This document shows, in pieces, positions 7,925 through 16,165 of a stretch of DNA of 64,000 nucleotides. Source of the stretch: Anaerocolumna chitinilytica (GTDB lineage: Bacteria; Bacillota; Clostridia; Lachnospirales; Lachnospiraceae); assembly GCF_014218355.1 (NCBI RefSeq), contig NZ_AP023368.1, forward strand, positions 2,484,001 to 2,548,000, given 5' to 3'. Both the position numbers and the translations under genes were made by a program. The notes below the pieces were generated by a model, which was not told the origin of the DNA, made no database searches, and saw only the letters and a list, made by a program, of their open reading frames with translations. Numbering within the stretch: position 1 is the stretch's first letter; the number at the start of each line of letters is the position of its first letter.

Positions 7925-9376
7925 ATGGAAAAGGATAAAATACCGGTTCTGACACTGAGCGAATATGAGGAAAAAAGAATCAGGGAGGCCTTGGATACGA
8001 TAACACCGGAATCAGGACCGTATCCTGAGGACGCGGAGGCCATGTTTGCCCTGGCACAGGACTACGAGAAGGGCGATAGTAAGGTGTCGCAAAGTGATAT
8101 TCTGGCCTTTTACTGGTATGGGAAAGCCACACTTTTGGGGTTGCCAGGGGCGATGGCCGAGCTTGGCAGATGCTTTAGCCTTGGAAGAGGTGTTCCGGAA
8201 AATGCACCGGCAGCAGTGGCCCTACTATCAAAGTCAGCACAGTGGGGAAGCCCCCGGACACAGAACAATCTGGGGTGGCATTATAGGTATGGAGAAGGCG
8301 TGCCTGAGGATATGGAGCAAGCGCTGGAGTGGTTCAGGAAATCTGCGGAAGGGGATTATCCCAATGCATTTCTGAACCTGGGGCTTTGTTATTATGAGGG
8401 CAAGGGTGTTTTACAGGATAAAAAGGAAGCTGTCCGGTGGTTTACAAAAGCTGCAGCCCACGAACATTCCAGGGCACAGTATTATCTGGGCAGCTGCTAT
8501 GAGCGGGGCGAAGGAGTGGAGAGCAATCTTTTGGAGGCGTTGTTCTACTATAGAAAAGCCGCTGAGCAGGAATATGCCGCCGCACAGTCAAAGCTGGGAG
8601 AGTTTTATCAGTTTGGGAATGGGCTTGCGGCTGATTACGGGCTTGCGGTTTTCTGGTATCAGAAAGCAGCATATCAAGAGGAGCCCTTAGCCCAGTTGAG
8701 ATTAGCCATGTGCTATGAGAAAGGGATAGGCTGCCAAAAGAATACAGAGGAAGCCTTTCGATGGTATTTAAAATCAGCTGAGAATGATAATGTGCTTGCC
8801 TGCTCAAAGGCCGGCGCCTGCTTTGAGCTTGGAGAAGGTACGGAGATTGATATGGTTCAGGCTGTAAAGTGGTATAAAAAGTCGGCGGAAAGGGGATACG
8901 CCCAGGCACAGTTAAATCTGGCGCTGTGTTATAAATACGGAAAAGGAACCGGCATAGATCCTACTCAGGCAGCCCATTGGTATCTTCTTGCGGCGGAGCA
9001 GGGAGATGCCTCGGCACAGGTCGGTCTTGGGCTGTGCTATGAGTGGGGCGAGGGTGTAGAGCAATCCTTTGAGAAGGCATTTTACTGGTATGGGAAGGCC
9101 GCTGTGCAGAAGGATGAACACGGACTTTTCGATTTGGCGCAATGCTACGAGAATGGAAAAGGAACGGAGAAAAACCCGCAGAAGGCAGCCGGGCTTTACG
9201 AGGCGGCTGCTGCGTTAGGACATACGGGAGCCATGAATAATTTAGGTCGGCTCTATTATCATGGGATTTTGCCGAAGGATGTCAGAAAAGCGAAGGCACT
9301 TTGGGAACAGGCAGCGGCCATGGGAGAACAAATGGCGCTTGAAAATCTGGAGGTATACCGCAGGGAACAAGAATGA
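7925..9376 (+). CDS. Sel1-repeat protein
   Basis: A 483-residue protein starting at ATG 7925 behind AAGGAGGCACC. From about residue 45 to the end it is an almost unbroken solenoid of roughly 36-residue Sel1-like repeats (about twelve), each with the pattern A...LG.CY..G.GV..D...A..WY.KAAE. Bacterial SEL1 solenoids are protein-binding scaffolds; many are secreted, but this one has no signal peptide and should be cytoplasmic. Sel1 genes are frequent in immunity arrays and in signalling islands. Its ATGA overlap with an upstream in-frame start of the next gene suggests cotranscription. Confidence 0.9.
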   Translation: MEKDKIPVLTLSEYEEKRIREALDTITPESGPYPEDAEAMFALAQDYEKGDSKVSQSDILAFYWYGKATLLGLPGAMAELGRCFSLGRGVPENAPAAVALLSKSAQWGSPRTQNNLGWHYRYGEGVPEDMEQALEWFRKSAEGDYPNAFLNLGLCYYEGKGVLQDKKEAVRWFTKAAAHEHSRAQYYLGSCYERGEGVESNLLEALFYYRKAAEQEYAAAQSKLGEFYQFGNGLAADYGLAVFWYQKAAYQEEPLAQLRLAMCYEKGIGCQKNTEEAFRWYLKSAENDNVLACSKAGACFELGEGTEIDMVQAVKWYKKSAERGYAQAQLNLALCYKYGKGTGIDPTQAAHWYLLAAEQGDASAQVGLGLCYEWGEGVEQSFEKAFYWYGKAAVQKDEHGLFDLAQCYENGKGTEKNPQKAAGLYEAAAALGHTGAMNNLGRLYYHGILPKDVRKAKALWEQAAAMGEQMALENLEVYRREQE

Positions 9377-9417
9377 TGCAGAGCAGATATCCTGCGACTA
9401 CAAGGGAGGAAAATCAA

Positions 9418-10140
9418 ATGGAAGTGTATTCGGAAGAAGAAATCCAGCTGCTGGAAGGGTCGGACGATGTGGAACAGGGGATGTTTCTGGCCATCACCCA
9501 AAATGAGCGGGAAGCGTTCCTGCAAGCGGTGAAGGAGCGCTATCGGCCAAGGATATTGCATCCGTTGGCTGAAAAGTATTTACTGGATACAGTGAGCATA
9601 AAAAATTTGGATGGCCCCATGGAGTTTAATGGGTTTGGAGCGGCCTGCCTGCAGCTTTATTCCTATGACGATATGTGGAAGGTTGGTCCGAAAGACCGTT
9701 TCATTCCGGGTGTTCCGATTGCCTATGTGTGGGGAATAAACTATGGGCGCAGATATTATAAGCTGGTGCTTTCCTTTGAAACGGGTGGAGTCATTTCCCT
9801 GCCCTTTGAGGAATATCCGGACAGAGGCAGAGAAATCGCCGAAAGGATTGGCTATCCGGACAACGCAAGTATTGAACAGTTTTGGAGCAGCCTGGAGGAC
9901 GCGTACAGTCTTTTTAAGGTTGACCAATTGCTGTCCTTTCAGGCAAGCCTAAGCGAGTTTGAGAACAGCGAGGGGTATGACAGTCTGGACAAGGTAGAGC
10001 CGGAACAGCTGATTCGAGCGGCGGCCGCCGCATTTGACCGTTCTTTTTCAGAGCTAAAGGAGCTGGCAGGGCACCCAAGCTTCTCATTTTTACCCATGGA
10101 TGAAGGCGTTTTGGCAAGACTGGCTGAGGAGGAAAAGTAA
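9418..10140 (+). CDS. Hypothetical protein, immunity-array member
   Basis: A 240-residue cytoplasmic protein. ATG 9418 is chosen because GGGAGGAAAATCAA precedes it; the ATG at 9373 overlapping the Sel1 stop has no ribosome site. It contains a helical start (YSEEEIQLLEGSDDVEQGMF), a beta-rich centre (GVPIAYVWGINYGRRYYKLVLSF) and a helical end. No family is recognised. It directly follows the Sel1 gene and lies in the higher-GC part of the array. Confidence 0.65.
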   Translation: MEVYSEEEIQLLEGSDDVEQGMFLAITQNEREAFLQAVKERYRPRILHPLAEKYLLDTVSIKNLDGPMEFNGFGAACLQLYSYDDMWKVGPKDRFIPGVPIAYVWGINYGRRYYKLVLSFETGGVISLPFEEYPDRGREIAERIGYPDNASIEQFWSSLEDAYSLFKVDQLLSFQASLSEFENSEGYDSLDKVEPEQLIRAAAAAFDRSFSELKELAGHPSFSFLPMDEGVLARLAEEEK

Positions 10141-10238
10141 TAAAGGGAAAGTTTTTGTTCTCCTATAGCATTTTACAGATGCCATGGGCGTAACGGCGGT
10201 AAGGAATGTGCGGTGAAGGAAAGGAAGGGAGCGGTCAG

Positions 10239-11027
10239 ATGAAGGAAAAGAGCAGGCAGGAAAGAATTCTGGCACTTCGGGATAAGCTGCAGAGATTAAA
10301 GGAAACGGACACAGAGCTTCGCATATTCGGCGCGGCTGGACAGCAGTCGGGGCACCGGTATACGTTCCATCCGGTTTTCGAGGAGGAATTGGCGCAATGG
10401 GAAACGGATTGCAGTCTGAAATTACCGGAGGAATACCGGGAATATTTAAAACTGGCAGGCTACGGAACCGGACCGGGTTATGGGCTTTTATCTCCTGCGG
10501 AGTCAAGAGAGCTGTATCAGCAAATCTACAGTTCCGTCAGTTATTATGCTGAGTGTGCAGACACCGGCGGCTGGTTTGAAGAAAGAGATTTTAATAAGGA
10601 TACCGGCTACGGAAGAATTACTTATTTTCATGAGCTGAAAGGCAAGCATGTAAAACGATACAAAAGATTGTTGGAGACTCCGCTGCAGGAGAATATGAGT
10701 GCAGGGGAGCGCGACCGGTATTTTATGAACATTGTTCCTCGTGTCCTTTCCATAGAAGGGGGTGTAGTTCTTACGAATCACGGACACAGGTATTGGGACG
10801 TGTTGGTAGTCGGGGGCGAGATGGCAGGAACTGTCTGGCAGGTAGATGGATGTGCCGGTCAGAGCATGAGAGCACAACCGGACGGATTTTATGAAAGAGG
10901 AAAACTAGTTTTGGGTGCAAAGCAAGCCTCCGGCTTTCTGGCCTATATGGAAAGGTGGGCGGATCAGGCTTTGGAGGAGTGCAAAAGCATATATCATAAC
11001 AAGACCCATGGGGAGATTAAACCGTAA
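10239..11027 (+). CDS. SMI1/KNR4 (SUKH) family protein
   Basis: A 262-residue protein starting at ATG 10239 behind AAGGAAGGGAGCGG. After a helical lead, the SUKH signature begins near residue 45: an acidic helix (FEEELAQWETDCSLKLPEEYREYL), then LAGYGTGPGYGLLSP with the conserved glycine turn. A GGVVLTNHGHRYWDVLVVGG strand pair near 175-195 and a WQVDGCAG strand follow, as in larger SUKH proteins. SUKH domains bind and neutralise toxin domains in bacterial competition systems. No partner toxin is visible nearby. Confidence 0.85.
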   Translation: MKEKSRQERILALRDKLQRLKETDTELRIFGAAGQQSGHRYTFHPVFEEELAQWETDCSLKLPEEYREYLKLAGYGTGPGYGLLSPAESRELYQQIYSSVSYYAECADTGGWFEERDFNKDTGYGRITYFHELKGKHVKRYKRLLETPLQENMSAGERDRYFMNIVPRVLSIEGGVVLTNHGHRYWDVLVVGGEMAGTVWQVDGCAGQSMRAQPDGFYERGKLVLGAKQASGFLAYMERWADQALEECKSIYHNKTHGEIKP

Positions 11028-11102
11028 TGGTCTTGCAGGTGGCAAGAAACACCTATATATGGAAGTTTAAAATATGATGCAGGAAGAAGGGAGGCAGATA
11101 GG

Positions 11103-12182
11103 ATGGATAACAAACAGGACGATAGTCAGCACCTCTGGTGGGAACGACTGGGGTTCGCCGATGGGCAGGACAAGCTGGATTGCCTCACTTACCCAATGTG
11201 GATGGAGCGGGTTCTGTTTCGCCGTAGAGAGCAGAACCGGAGCTATTGGCGGACTGTTTACGGGGAGCAACGCCAAACAGAGGAAGCACTTTCCGCAGAT
11301 CCTGTCAAAGTGTTGCAGGAGCGTGATTTCAGTCGCATTCTCATGCTTGCGGGGCATAACCGTTTTCCCATGGAGCAGACGATGCCGGAGGGTGGTACAC
11401 CCCTGCAATACGCGATACGCAACAAGGATGCCGAGCTGGTAAGCCTGCTGCTGTCTCTTGGCGCACAGGTGCTTGACGGCTACCGGCCGGGGGAATCCCC
11501 TCTGGAGCTGGCAGGTTTTCTGGAGGAGGAAGCACTGCTTCTTTTGCTTGAGGCAATCACCACCGATTTGGCGCTGGAGCAGGGAATGATCCCTACAGAG
11601 TTTGGTTGGGGTGAATGGGACTACATGGGTCAGGAGCCACTTTTTTACCAGTATGGCAGCTACTGGTATGAAAATGCTCCCCAGAAACTGTTTGTGAAAA
11701 CGGAAGAAAAGCCGGATGCAATCAAGCTTTTCCTGGCGATTGGCATAGAAGACCCAGAGGAGAATCGGAAACGTTTTTTTGAAGCACTCCGTAGCAGGCT
11801 GGCACCTTTCGGCTATCAGGTCTGGAAGAGCTTCCTAGCTTATGACGAGCAGAACGGCACCAACATAGAGATTACCCGTTATACTATTTTTAAGGCAGAG
11901 GATAAGTGGCTGGCTTATGCACATATGTTTTTCTATGATGATTGCATAGAGCTGCATATCAATACCCTGCGCGAATGGGACGTAAAGTACGGGGTGCTTT
12001 TGCAGGAGCTGGATTTTGAGTGCCTGCTGATGACCTTTGAACATATGCCGGAGGACAGAGAACGCTTTTGGGAGGAGGCCTTCCGTATCTTTCCGGAAAC
12101 GGACGAGCTGGACCTGAAGGATGCAGTGCGGCGTAAACAAAGATTTATCGAAAGTGGGCTGCTGGAGCTGTTAATTTTATAA
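11103..12182 (+). CDS. Ankyrin-repeat protein with C-terminal unknown domain
   Basis: A 359-residue protein starting at ATG 11103 behind GGGAGGCAGATAGG. Residues about 60-155 hold ankyrin-like units: a GGTPLQYAIRNKDAELVSLLLSLGA repeat (shown here as two parts, GGTPLQYAIRNKDAEL and VSLLLSLGA) and a second GESPLELAGFLEEEALLLLL unit. The C-terminal 200 residues are aromatic and unassigned. Ankyrin proteins of this type occur in immunity arrays, where the repeats bind a protein partner. It is cytoplasmic, with no signal peptide. Confidence 0.75.
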   Translation: MDNKQDDSQHLWWERLGFADGQDKLDCLTYPMWMERVLFRRREQNRSYWRTVYGEQRQTEEALSADPVKVLQERDFSRILMLAGHNRFPMEQTMPEGGTPLQYAIRNKDAELVSLLLSLGAQVLDGYRPGESPLELAGFLEEEALLLLLEAITTDLALEQGMIPTEFGWGEWDYMGQEPLFYQYGSYWYENAPQKLFVKTEEKPDAIKLFLAIGIEDPEENRKRFFEALRSRLAPFGYQVWKSFLAYDEQNGTNIEITRYTIFKAEDKWLAYAHMFFYDDCIELHINTLREWDVKYGVLLQELDFECLLMTFEHMPEDRERFWEEAFRIFPETDELDLKDAVRRKQRFIESGLLELLIL

Positions 12183-12214
12183 AGGAAGCCTTGTTTGAAG
12201 GAAAGGAGTTCGTT

Positions 12215-13450
12215 ATGAACGAAAGAGCGCTTTGGATTGACAAAATGATTTTAGATTGCTGCCTGAGGGAATGGAACACCCCAAGGGGCGGAAATAACTG
12301 GGACCGAATCCGCAGATTTGCAGAGTCTCAGCCGGATGTGAAATGGACGGAGGATATCCTGCCGTCCTTCAAGAGGCTGGGCTTGTGGGGGACTTTTTAT
12401 TATAATCTGAAGTCGAAGGTAAGCGAGGACGAGCTGGAGGAAGCTTTTAGGGAGGTAAGGCAAAGATATACAGAAAGACGCAAAAGCTACATAGAACCAT
12501 GGGAGGCCTCACAGGAGCGCCGCAAAAATCTGGATATCCGGAAGGATAACAATACGGAGGAAGTCTGGCAAGCTCTCACAGAATACAACAGCGTCAAATT
12601 TATTTTTCTTAAAAGTGTTGACATCCGGCAGCTTCTCGCCTATCCGCAGCTCGAAAGCCTGGATTTCAGCAGCGTCGGCGAGATAAAAAACCTGCATTTA
12701 CTTGAGCAGATGCCAAATTTAAGAGAGCTCTATTTCTTCGGCGTTCGTAAGTTTACCTCCGACAAAGAGCAGCTTTCCTTAAAGCTTGAGGTGTTCAATT
12801 GCGACCACACGGGAATCGCAAAAAGTGTGATCCATAACACAGGGATGTTAAGAATGTTTCTGGATCATCTGGATACCGTCCTTGACCTGGAAAGCATCGG
12901 CTCATTGGAAACCGTGCAGGTGCTCCTTCTGGACAGCATTACCAAGGTGCTTCATCCGGAGGCGTTGCTGCGGGCACAGAAGCTGCAGAATCTTCGGCTG
13001 TTTGTGGTTCGTCCCGGGGAGGATTGGTCTGTCCTCAAGCAGCTGCCTTTGCTGCAGGAGCTGGAAATAAACGTTGTGCCTGCACTGCAGGAGCAGCTTT
13101 GTGATATTCTGCTCACCCATCCGTGGGGAGCGTTGTATTTTAAGAACAACGAACTGACTACAACCTCTCTGCAATTTATGGAAATGGTTCAAGACATTTC
13201 GCTGTACGAGCACAAAACGGTAAAGGGCATTACCTTTTGCGTGTTTGGGGATTTTACAGACCAGCTGAACGGCAAGCATAATGTTGATTTAGAGCAGATG
13301 GTCAGGCAAAAGCTGAAGCAGCAAAAGGACAAAACAAAGTATTTGTTTGACTGTGAGGTGGGCATGTTTTCCGTGGATGCACCGACAGTGGAGGATGCGC
13401 GACGGATCATGGGGATATTAAGTGAATTGCTCCATAGTGAAAGTGTGTAA
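12215..13450 (+). CDS. Leucine-rich-repeat-like protein
   Basis: A 411-residue protein starting at ATG 12215 behind GAAAGGAGTTCGTT. A helical N-terminus of about 120 residues is followed by irregular leucine-rich repeats (about 125-310): LLAYPQLESLDFSSVGEI, then LHLLEQMPNLRELYFFGV, LESIGSLETVQVLLLDSI and LQNLRLF. A mixed C-terminal domain with MEMVQDISLYEHKTVKGITF ends the protein. There is no signal peptide, so it is an intracellular binding protein. LRR-like proteins of this kind recur next to SUKH genes; the partner is unknown. Confidence 0.75.
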   Translation: MNERALWIDKMILDCCLREWNTPRGGNNWDRIRRFAESQPDVKWTEDILPSFKRLGLWGTFYYNLKSKVSEDELEEAFREVRQRYTERRKSYIEPWEASQERRKNLDIRKDNNTEEVWQALTEYNSVKFIFLKSVDIRQLLAYPQLESLDFSSVGEIKNLHLLEQMPNLRELYFFGVRKFTSDKEQLSLKLEVFNCDHTGIAKSVIHNTGMLRMFLDHLDTVLDLESIGSLETVQVLLLDSITKVLHPEALLRAQKLQNLRLFVVRPGEDWSVLKQLPLLQELEINVVPALQEQLCDILLTHPWGALYFKNNELTTTSLQFMEMVQDISLYEHKTVKGITFCVFGDFTDQLNGKHNVDLEQMVRQKLKQQKDKTKYLFDCEVGMFSVDAPTVEDARRIMGILSELLHSESV

Positions 13451-13470
13451 TATTACCGCTTGGCATCTGA

Positions 13471-13778
13471 TTGGAACTTTTTTCAAAAAATAATCTTGAT
13501 GCTCCGGGAAGGTATTTTCTTCATTTCCTTCCAACCCTGACAGGACATGGGTATTATGAGTACCGTATCATGATTGATAATGAAACAAATGACCGGACTT
13601 GTTGGGGAAACTACCAGCTGGAGGGGGATGAAGGACGGGGATTAACACTTAACTGGGGAGATATTCTTCTGAAAAGAAAGGGTTAACGAGGCGGTCTCAT
13701 GATAAATTTGACGGATTTTTAGAGAGGCTTAAGCTAGCTGGAAAATCTGACAATGGATACCTGTCACAGGAGGCATAG
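13471..13778 (+). pseudogene. Fragment of an unrecognised gene, frameshifted
   Basis: A protein-like frame from about 13471 (APGRYFLHFLPTLTGHGYY, RTCWGNYQLEGDEG, NWGDILLKRK) ends at TAA 13684-13686, and the plausible continuation lies in another frame: SHDKFDGFLERLKLAGKS up to TAG 13776-13778. The only possible 5' start, a TTG, has no ribosome site. I read it as a 5'-truncated, frameshifted remnant of an array gene. Confidence 0.55.
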
Positions 13779-13868
13779 GTAAGTAAGGAAGATATGAATC
13801 GCCATTATTGGAGTGTGAGCTTAGAAGAAAACTGATTATATGGAAATAGATAAATGGGAGGCAATAGC

Positions 13869-14429
13869 ATGAGTTGGGATGGTTTATTTTATACCATCGA
13901 TTGGGAGAAGCGAGGAAATATGAGCTGCGACTTCTGGGAGAAGTATTTAGATGATAAAGGAATTGTGAAATCGGAATATCAGGAATGGATTTTGGAAATA
14001 GACGCTTTTGGGGATAGACTGGTGGAGCATTGGGATGTAGCGGAGGAAGCGAATGCGTTTTATGAGCGGCTACGTGAGGAGCTGTCACAGGGGTGCAAAG
14101 AAAGTCTTGATTTTATCATCAGCCGCCTGTTCAGCCACTCCTTTTGTCAGTATTGGAAAAATTTTGAAGCAGAACCGGAGCCGGAGGGGGATTGGCTTGC
14201 AGAAATTGATTTTTCCGCCTGCTTGAGCCAGCAGGAAATCCGCGTCGTTCTTGCAAAGTGGAGCATAGAGCGAAAGGAAGAAATACAGAAATCCTCCTTG
14301 AGGCTGGAGGCACCCCGTTTCATTTTCTCGGCGGAGGATTTTCTTTTTTATCTGGAAGCCTGGCTAAATCTCCTGCAAGAGGTTTTGGAAAGGCCGGGCT
14401 GGGGGCTTCTCTGGGCAGTGAGCGCATGA
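13869..14429 (+). CDS. Hypothetical protein, immunity-array member
   Basis: A 186-residue protein starting at ATG 13869, placed by GGGAGGCAATAGC. It is largely helical, acidic and Trp-rich (WEKRGNMSCDFWEKYL near the start, FYERLREELSQGCKESLDFI in the middle), with an FIFSAEDFLFYLEAWLNLL helix near the C-terminus. No family is recognised. Another frame is open over the last 60 codons to 14470 and could be the true tail after a small indel, so the last 20 residues are uncertain. Confidence 0.6.
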   Translation: MSWDGLFYTIDWEKRGNMSCDFWEKYLDDKGIVKSEYQEWILEIDAFGDRLVEHWDVAEEANAFYERLREELSQGCKESLDFIISRLFSHSFCQYWKNFEAEPEPEGDWLAEIDFSACLSQQEIRVVLAKWSIERKEEIQKSSLRLEAPRFIFSAEDFLFYLEAWLNLLQEVLERPGWGLLWAVSA

Positions 14430-14556
14430 AGCGTCTTCTGAGGAGCATGATGGCTAAGAACAAAATATAAGTGCTTTTCGGATATATGGATGAGAGAAAT
14501 GATAGGAGATTTTGAGCATTTGTGGAAGATTATAAAACATAGAGGAGGACATTACA

Positions 14557-15294
14557 ATGTCAGGAACAGAAATTACATTTTTACCGGCAATTCAAAAGGA
14601 ACTGGAGCGGCTTGGAATTCGTAAAAAGGAGGATTTTCCGAAATTTGAGGAAATGTTTTTAATCAATGATGAACAGAGTTTTGAAATACCGCTGCCCATC
14701 ACACAGTTTCTTTGGGGCTATGACTGGGAGGCATATGAGCTCCACCTGACCCCGGAGGGAAAGACTGAACTTGAATTTGGTGAGGAGGAAGATCCCGTCT
14801 TCATTTTCTCTACAAAGTGGACGGAATCGGGCAGCGTTTTTTGGAGTGACAACCCGTGCCTTTGTGTTGGACGGGTGCTCGGAATACCAAGCATGGATCA
14901 TCTGCTCGTTGAGGTGAATTTCCCGCACCCGGAGGATCCGGGTTTGAGTGTCAGAATGCCCCGAGAGCGTCATTGGATGGGGTATCTGGGGGATCTTAGC
15001 GATTTTCTTCCTTACACCGTGGCTGAGCCTGCAAAGGGCGCAAGCGAGGAGGTACAGAAGAAAATAAATGAGACATTCAGTGAGGTAATCAGCAGCTTTG
15101 TGAATGCTTTGCAGCTTGACGAGGGAGCAGAACAGGAGGAGAAAATCAAGCACTTTAACAGGCTGTGCAATCAATTCTTTGCAGACAACCCGACCGCCTC
15201 CATTGCTTCCATTGCCGACGGACTGGTACAGCTGGGCATTCCTTATGAAACCGCAATCAAGGATGTGATGTGGGCCAGAACCTTTGGTGAGTAA
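14557..15294 (+). CDS. Hypothetical protein, immunity-array member
   Basis: A 245-residue protein starting at ATG 14557 behind AGAGGAGGACATTAC. The N-terminal 130 residues are strand-rich with many Trp/Phe (PLPITQFLWGYDWEAYELHL, FIFSTKWTESGSVFW); the rest is helical, ending in a segment that could be a small helical bundle (IASIADGLVQLGIPYETAI). No signal peptide and no recognised family. It belongs to the higher-GC block of the array. Confidence 0.65.
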   Translation: MSGTEITFLPAIQKELERLGIRKKEDFPKFEEMFLINDEQSFEIPLPITQFLWGYDWEAYELHLTPEGKTELEFGEEEDPVFIFSTKWTESGSVFWSDNPCLCVGRVLGIPSMDHLLVEVNFPHPEDPGLSVRMPRERHWMGYLGDLSDFLPYTVAEPAKGASEEVQKKINETFSEVISSFVNALQLDEGAEQEEKIKHFNRLCNQFFADNPTASIASIADGLVQLGIPYETAIKDVMWARTFGE

Positions 15295-15379
15295 GCGGAA
15301 GTTTTAGGAAAGGACAGGCCAAGCCAGGAAGATAACGGAAAGTAAAGTTTACAGTACGAACTTTTGGGGAGGTTTGAGA

Positions 15380-15487
15380 ATGAAATACTTATTGCTAATC
15401 TATAGTAAAGAAAAGGAAAGTTCCATGATGACGGAGGAAGACCGGAAAAAGCTGAAGGAGTATGAGGTCTATAAAAGGAATGATTGA
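15380..15487 (+). pseudogene. 5' stub of a YciI/DGPF-type gene
   Basis: ATG 15380 behind GGGGAGGTTTGAGA opens a 35-codon frame, MKYLLLIYSKEKESS then MTEEDRKKLKEYEVY, ending at TGA 15485-15487. MKYLLLIY followed by an acidic helix is the characteristic start of YciI/DGPF-domain proteins (normally about 100-120 residues). The rest of the domain is missing and nothing matching follows, so this is a truncated gene that still has a good start. Confidence 0.6.
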
Positions 15488-15597
15488 GGTTCGCCAGTAT
15501 TTGAAATCAATAAACCTGCATAACATAAGGTATTGAACTTAGTATGGAATTCAAAGAAAAACCGCAAACCTTCAAGGCTGCAAAATTGTTAAAGGAA

Positions 15598-15655
15598 CGG
15601 CACCATAAGGTGTCGTTCTTTTACAATACAGCAAAGAAGACGGCATTGTATAGTA
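15598..15655 (+). repeat. Dispersed hairpin element, copy 2
   Basis: CGGCACC-ATAA-GGTGTCG hairpin followed by TTCTTTTACAATACAGCAAAG and GCATTGTATAG. It is nearly identical to copy 1 at 1161-1216 from GGTGTCGTTCTTTTACAATACA onward in two stretches. The left arm differs by compensating bases, so the hairpin is kept. It lies 34 bases before the TfoX-like gene. Confidence 0.6.
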
Positions 15656-15688
15656 AAAGAAGGAAAGCAAAAGAGGAGGTAAACTGAT

Positions 15689-16042
15689 ATGGCATCTTTT
15701 CATCCCGGGCACAAACAGATTCTCGATTCTTTTCTATTGGAAATCCCCGATGTAAGGGCAGGAAAAATGTTTGGTTATCCGGCTTATTATGTGAACAGAA
15801 AAATGTTTGCCTGTCTTTATGAGGGAGGACTGGGAATCAAGGTTCCCGAAGACGTGGCCAGACTGTGGCTGGGACGGGAGGGGATTGTACCCTTTCAGCC
15901 CATGGGCAAAAAGAATATGCGTGAGTGGATTCAAATCAATGTGGAGGCCGATGCTTCTGTCCGCTACCTGGAGTATCGTTCCTTGCTGCTGATATCCATT
16001 GAATTTGTGTCCGGTCTGATGGAAAACGGAAAAGGGCCGTGA
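15689..16042 (+). CDS. TfoX/Sxy N-terminal domain protein
   Basis: A 117-residue single-domain protein starting at ATG 15689 behind GAGGAGGTAAACTG. Its pattern, GKMFGYPAYYVNRKMFACLY, GLGIKVPE and VPFQPMGKKNMREWIQI, is that of the TfoX/Sxy N-terminal domain. In gammaproteobacteria Sxy is a competence co-activator, but stand-alone TfoX-N proteins in Firmicutes have no known role. It is probably a small cytoplasmic protein; no competence genes are nearby. The ribosome site is among the strongest in the array. Confidence 0.75.
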   Translation: MASFHPGHKQILDSFLLEIPDVRAGKMFGYPAYYVNRKMFACLYEGGLGIKVPEDVARLWLGREGIVPFQPMGKKNMREWIQINVEADASVRYLEYRSLLLISIEFVSGLMENGKGP

Positions 16043-16075
16043 GGATACCTTTATAACGTCTTAACTAAAAAATAA

Positions 16076-16165
16076 ATGGTATGGCGCTTGGAAGGGGTGA
16101 AAGGCATTATATACTACAAGGACTGGTTTGAATATGACGCTGATTTTTTTGGAAGGAGAGATTGA
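16076..16165 (+). other. Possible short ORF or gene fragment
   Basis: ATG 16076 opens a 29-codon frame (YYKDWFEYDADFFGRRD at the end) that stops directly before the next start codon. It reads protein-like but has no clear ribosome site, and its 3' end contains the ribosome site of the next gene. It may be a gene remnant. Confidence 0.2.

Noticed and set aside
14258..14470. Alternative frame at the end of the 13869 gene
   Set aside because: It has no ribosome site and low-complexity composition; kept only as a possible shifted tail.
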